Origin: Verrucomicrobiota bacterium | Lineage (GTDB): Bacteria; Verrucomicrobiota; Verrucomicrobiia; Limisphaerales; PALSA-1396 | Length of the DNA: 64,000 bases | NCBI GenBank assembly: GCA_016200005.1 | Contig: JACQFP010000022.1 | Coordinates: forward strand, 1 to 64,000 | Direction: 5' to 3' | Shown: positions 60,734-64,000 of the stretch, piece by piece | Layout of the letters: every line of letters starts with the position of its first letter | How positions within the stretch are numbered: the first letter of the stretch is position 1 | Made by a program: the position numbers and the translations under genes | Notes under the pieces: model-generated | The model's input: the letters and a program-made list of their open reading frames with translations, nothing else | Databases searched by the model: none | What the model was told of the DNA's origin: nothing

Positions 60734-60893
60734 ATTGGAGTAATGGAGAACTGGAGTAATGGAGCAATGAACAAATGGAGCAATGTGACCCCAACCCTGC
60801 GTCATTCCACCACTCCCGCATCCCCATGTCCGGCTGGAGTAATGGAGAACTGGAGTAACGGAGCAATGGAAAAGCCACACTCCACCACTCCAG
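60734..60893. repeat. GGAGTAATGGAGAACT-word repeat covering the exonuclease start
   Basis: GGAGTAATGGAGAACTGGAG (60738-60757) and its second copy (60836-60855) with the inverse words CATTCCACCACTCCC (60803-60817) and CACTCCACCACTCCA (60876-60890). In frame it reads ENWSNGAM twice. Confidence 0.88.
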
Positions 60894-61849
60894 CGCGCCA
60901 AGGCTGCCTGCTCATTGTTGATGGCCACGCGTACGCCTATCGGGCATTTCATGCGATCCGCCAGTTGACCTCGCCCGCCGGCGCGCCGACGAATGCGATC
61001 TATGGATTCATCAAGATGCTGGGCAAGATGCGCGACGGGCTGCACCCCACACATCTGGTCGTGGTGTGGGACGGCGGTCTGGCCGAAGAACGCATGGCCG
61101 CCTTGCCCGAGTACAAGGCGCACCGCCCCCCCATGCCGGAAAAACTGGAATCGCAACTCGACGACATCGTCAGTTATTTGCAGGCAGCCAACATCGCGTC
61201 CTTTTGCCGGGACGGCGTGGAGGCCGACGACTGGATTGCCACACTGGCCAGGCGTTGGACAAAAGGAAAACTGGAGAACTGGAGTAATGGAGTGATGGGT
61301 TCCGGAACCCAAGACTCCAATACTCCAACACGCCAAGTCCCCCAAGTGGTCATCGCCAGCTCGGACAAGGATTTCATGCAGTTGGTTTCGCCCGCCGTCG
61401 GCTTGTTGAATCCCAACGACAAATCGGAAGCGATTTGGACCGCGGAACAAGTTCGCGCCAAAGCGGGAGTTGAGCCATCGCAAATTGTCGATTGGTTGAG
61501 CCTGGTGGGTGACAGTGTGGACAATATTCCGGGCGTGCCGGGTGTCGGGCTTAAGACTGCCGCTGAGTTGTTGCAGCAATTCGGTTCCGTGGACGGCATC
61601 TATCAGCGTCTTGCTGAGATCAAATCGGAGAGACTGCGGACGAGTTTGCAGGCGGCGGCCGAAGCGGTGCGACGCAATCAGAAATTGATCCGGCTGCGGG
61701 ATGATTTGCCGGGCGAATTTTCTGCGGAAGAACTGGCGCTCAGGCCGGCGGATGCCGCGCGGCTGCGAGTGCTCTTTGCTGACTGGGGATTCAAATCCTT
61801 GCCGGTCGAATCCGGTGCGGTGGCGGAAGCACAGAAGGTTTTGTTTTGA
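60743..61849 (+). CDS. Stand-alone 5'-3' exonuclease (DNA polymerase I N-terminal domain type)
   Basis: The conserved protein begins at about residue 50 with GCLLIVDGHAYAYRAFHAIR, then PTNAIYGFIKMLGKMRDGLH. The metal-site acids are in GVEADDWIATLARR and IASSDKDFMQLVSPA, and the H3TH motif is LVGDSVDNIPGVPGVGLKTA. This is a flap/5' nuclease without polymerase. The first 50 residues and an internal piece (KLENWSNGVMGSGTQDSNTP, 61268-61325) are translated repeats. Any of four in-frame ATGs (60743, 60767, 60842, 60866) could be the start; each lies after GGAG only 2-4 bases away. Confidence 0.85.
   Translation: MENWSNGAMNKWSNVTPTLRHSTTPASPCPAGVMENWSNGAMEKPHSTTPARQGCLLIVDGHAYAYRAFHAIRQLTSPAGAPTNAIYGFIKMLGKMRDGLHPTHLVVVWDGGLAEERMAALPEYKAHRPPMPEKLESQLDDIVSYLQAANIASFCRDGVEADDWIATLARRWTKGKLENWSNGVMGSGTQDSNTPTRQVPQVVIASSDKDFMQLVSPAVGLLNPNDKSEAIWTAEQVRAKAGVEPSQIVDWLSLVGDSVDNIPGVPGVGLKTAAELLQQFGSVDGIYQRLAEIKSERLRTSLQAAAEAVRRNQKLIRLRDDLPGEFSAEELALRPADAARLRVLFADWGFKSLPVESGAVAEAQKVLF
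61268..61330. repeat. In-frame GGAGAACTGGAGTAATGG repeat inside the exonuclease gene
   Basis: GGAGAACTGGAGTAATGGAG (61273-61292) is followed by the inverse words ACTCCAATACTCCA (61315-61328). It is read in frame as ENWSNG ... DSNTPT between the EADD and DKD motifs. Confidence 0.88.
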
Positions 61850-61995
61850 TCCGGACGATTATGTTTGATTTTTCAACGAGCAAAAAATTGGTTGGGCAAC
61901 TCATTGCAATAAAAGTTGCCGCGCAAAAGATGGATTTTATCGGAAGTAATCGTGGACAGCGACTGGGTGCGTTGTTAGTTTGGCGCGCGAATCTT

Positions 61996-63861
61996 ATGTC
62001 ATTTTTGCTGTACCGCCGCACAACACTTTTCTACTGGGCGCTGACGTTGACAATTCCGGTCGTGGCATTGGGACAGAACTTCGCTCCGCAAGCAGGACAG
62101 TATTCCACGGTCGGTGCTTTGGCGGGTGACCAGACCAATCCGCAACTGAGCCTCAAACCTTCCGGTGGCTACATCGTCTGGCAGGATAACATCACTGATG
62201 GCGACGGTCTGGGTATCAGCGCGCGGCGGTTGGACAGCAGCTTGTCCGGCACGCTGGGAAATTTCCGCGTCAATGTGCAGGGCACGAACGACCAGGAAAA
62301 GCCGCAAGTGGCTTTGTTGAACAACGGCGGGGCAGCCTTTGTCTGGCAGGGCGGGAAGCAGGGCTTTCAGAATATTTATGCCCGCTTTCTTTCTTCGAGC
62401 AATACATGGGTGACGGGCGACGTGCTGGCGAATACCTTTACAAACAGTCATCACATTGATCCGGTCATCGCGAGTTTGACCGACGGGAATGTAATCGTGG
62501 CGTGGTCGAGTTTCGATCAGGACGGCAGCCTGCAGGGAATCTATGCCCAGCGTTTTTCGCCCGCGGGACAAAAATTGGGAGGTGAGTTCCCGGTCACGCA
62601 AGCCACTGCTTACAACCAGCGGACCCCCGCGGTGGCCGGTTTGAGTGACGGCCGGTTCGTCGTGGTCTGGGTTTCCGAACAGCAGCGGTTTGAAAACAGC
62701 GTCGATATCTATGCGCGCTTTTTTGACGCGAGCGGTTCGGCCACCGGGAATGAGCTTCTGATCAACACCGACACGAATGTTTGCGCCAATCCATCGGTGG
62801 CCGCCGCACCGGACGGAGGTTTTGCGGTGGCGTGGGGACAGAAAGATCTCGAGGTGGCGACAAACAGTTGGGACAGTTTTGTCCGGACAATTTCGAGCGC
62901 GGGAGTGGGCGGAACCGTGCATCGCGCGAACAGTCAAACCTACGGCGACCAGTTTGCGCCCAAAATCAGCGCGGTGGGAACAGACTACTTGGTGGTCTGG
63001 ACCAGCGTGGGACAGGATGGTTCGAGAGAAGGAGTCTATGGTCGTTTTACAAGCGCGGATGGCGCCATGGTAGGAAACGAGTTTCGGGTGAACACCATCA
63101 CGGTTAGCCAGCAGATTCATCCCACGGTGGCATCCGATGGCGTGAGTCGATTTCTCGTGACATGGACGAGTTTTGGAGGCGGCATCAACAGCTTCGATTT
63201 GTTTGCCCAGCGGTATGCCAGCACCGCCCAGCCCTTGTTCCCTCCGGATCCGCCGTTTGTCTCGGCGTTGAGTTCATCGAAATTGAGTGTGGCCTGGCCG
63301 GACCTGGCGGGCTTTGGCGTGGTCAATTACGAGCTATACTTCGATGGTTCGGCCACGCCGGTGGTCGTCACCAGCAATATGTGGGTGAAGACCGGCTTGT
63401 CGTCCGGCAGCACGCACACGTTCGAGTTGGTGTACGTTTTGACGGATGGACGTCACTCCCCGCATTCCGCTCCGGCCTCGGGCACGACGTGGGGCGCGGA
63501 TGACAACTTTGATGGTCTGCCGGACGACTGGCAGGCGATGTATTGGGGCAGCAATTCCGAAAGCTGGCCTTCACCCTATGCGGACAGTGACGGCGATGGC
63601 GCCTCCAACCGCGACGAGTTTCTGGCCGGCACCAATCCTTTGGATGCGAACAGCGTGTTGCGGACGGCGCTGACCTCCACCGGCCAGGGCTTGTTCCTAT
63701 CTTGGAACACGCAGCCGGGCCTGATGTATCAGGTGCAGTCTTCAACCAATATGACGGCATGGGTGAATGTCGGTTCGCCGCGCTTTGCCGCCGGCTCGAC
63801 AGATTCCATTTATGTCGGCGGAAGCAACTCGACTTATTACCGTGTCAGCCGGCTGCGTTAA
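61996..63861 (+). CDS. Secreted beta-propeller-like repeat protein with FN3 and Ca-binding parts
   Basis: A 621-residue secreted protein. After a signal peptide (LFYWALTLTIPVVALGQ) come repeats of roughly 50 residues with the pattern PxVAxLxDGxFVVVWxS...IYARF (e.g. TPAVAGLSDGRFVVVWVSEQ). The second part has an FN3-like fold (FVSALSSSKLSVAWPDLAGF), then YADSDGDGASNRDEFLAGTN, a Ca-binding dockerin/thrombospondin-3-like motif that in verrucomicrobia often comes before the C-terminal part. It should be a cell-surface or exported protein. I see no C-terminal sorting signal. The start at 61996 is chosen for the signal peptide. Confidence 0.8.
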   Translation: MSFLLYRRTTLFYWALTLTIPVVALGQNFAPQAGQYSTVGALAGDQTNPQLSLKPSGGYIVWQDNITDGDGLGISARRLDSSLSGTLGNFRVNVQGTNDQEKPQVALLNNGGAAFVWQGGKQGFQNIYARFLSSSNTWVTGDVLANTFTNSHHIDPVIASLTDGNVIVAWSSFDQDGSLQGIYAQRFSPAGQKLGGEFPVTQATAYNQRTPAVAGLSDGRFVVVWVSEQQRFENSVDIYARFFDASGSATGNELLINTDTNVCANPSVAAAPDGGFAVAWGQKDLEVATNSWDSFVRTISSAGVGGTVHRANSQTYGDQFAPKISAVGTDYLVVWTSVGQDGSREGVYGRFTSADGAMVGNEFRVNTITVSQQIHPTVASDGVSRFLVTWTSFGGGINSFDLFAQRYASTAQPLFPPDPPFVSALSSSKLSVAWPDLAGFGVVNYELYFDGSATPVVVTSNMWVKTGLSSGSTHTFELVYVLTDGRHSPHSAPASGTTWGADDNFDGLPDDWQAMYWGSNSESWPSPYADSDGDGASNRDEFLAGTNPLDANSVLRTALTSTGQGLFLSWNTQPGLMYQVQSSTNMTAWVNVGSPRFAAGSTDSIYVGGSNSTYYRVSRLR

Positions 63862-63872
63862 TTGAATTTTCT

Positions 63873-64000
63873 ATGTGGCAATTATTAAAGAGAAGCTTGT
63901 TGGTGTTGCTGTTGGCGGCCGGTGCACAGTCGGCGTGGGCTTTTTCCTTGTTGGGAAACTTTGACGATTGGCAGGTAAACCAACTCGCCTATCAAACCGG
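63873..64000 (+). CDS. Secreted protein, N-terminal part only (cut by window edge)
   Basis: From the ATG at 63873 the frame reads a signal peptide (LLKRSLLVLLLAAGAQSAWA) and the first mature residues FSLLGNFDDWQVNQLAYQTG, continuing past the window. It follows the secreted propeller-like gene by 11 bases and may be in the same transcript. The mature start (LLGxxxDW) reminds me of large secreted verrucomicrobial proteins of unknown role, but this is a memory and not a search result. Confidence 0.7.
   Translation, partial: MWQLLKRSLLVLLLAAGAQSAWAFSLLGNFDDWQVNQLAYQT

Noticed and set aside
1-64000. tRNA, rRNA or riboswitch genes
   Set aside because: I looked through the gaps and found no cloverleaf, rRNA core sequence or familiar riboswitch box.

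Overview
The window looks like chromosomal DNA of a verrucomicrobium, probably from the Pedosphaera/Limisphaerales side of the phylum. The evidence is a four-gene pilus operon matching the Akkermansia Amuc_1101-1100-1099-1098 set, an exosortase/EpsI pair, a multi-heme cytochrome next to a DUF1080 protein, high GC, and many dispersed palindromic repeats. Assignments rest on reading motifs by eye; no database search was possible.

Layout. 1-8.4 kb: an IS3-type transposase fragment, a DciA-like protein, a family-42 beta-galactosidase homologue, a five-heme cytochrome, a DUF1080 protein, YajQ and a PQQ-type beta-propeller. 8.7-25.0 kb (+ strand): surface polysaccharide genes, namely two tandem epimerases, a Wzx-type flippase, glycosyltransferases, methyltransferases, RfaE2 and a Wzy/ligase-type membrane protein. 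25.2-34.6 kb (- strand): sugar modification (C-methyltransferase, epimerases, oxidoreductase, nucleotide-sugar dehydrogenase, UDP-glucuronate epimerase) with more transferases. 35.1-38.0 kb (+): a methyltransferase and a GT9-GT4 fusion. 38.0-45.6 kb (mostly -): two DUF362 proteins, a CapK-type adenylating enzyme, a GT2 enzyme, and a DUF4160/DUF2442 pair lying between two copies of a 424-bp duplication. 45.9-53.9 kb (+): WecG-type transferase, GDP-mannose-epimerase-like protein, GT-C transferase, exosortase, EpsI, polyprenyl-phosphate sugar transferase and UDP-xylose synthase. 54.0-64 kb (+): the pilus operon, a stand-alone 5'-3' exonuclease and two secreted proteins.

How it fits together. The polyprenyl-phosphate sugar transferase would start a lipid-linked glycan. 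The transferases extend it with sugars made by the epimerases, dehydrogenase, UDP-xylose synthase and methyltransferases, and the flippase and Wzy-like protein export and polymerise it. The exosortase/EpsI pair suggests that sorted proteins are made in the same programme. The pilus-like envelope complex follows directly.

The most unusual feature is not a gene. The window carries many palindromes built as an outer inverted repeat enclosing shorter hairpins, in which outer frames and inner hairpins are exchanged between copies. It also carries runs of short repeated words resembling cyanobacterial STRR sequences, several read in frame inside genes. At least four genes take their stop codon from such repeats.
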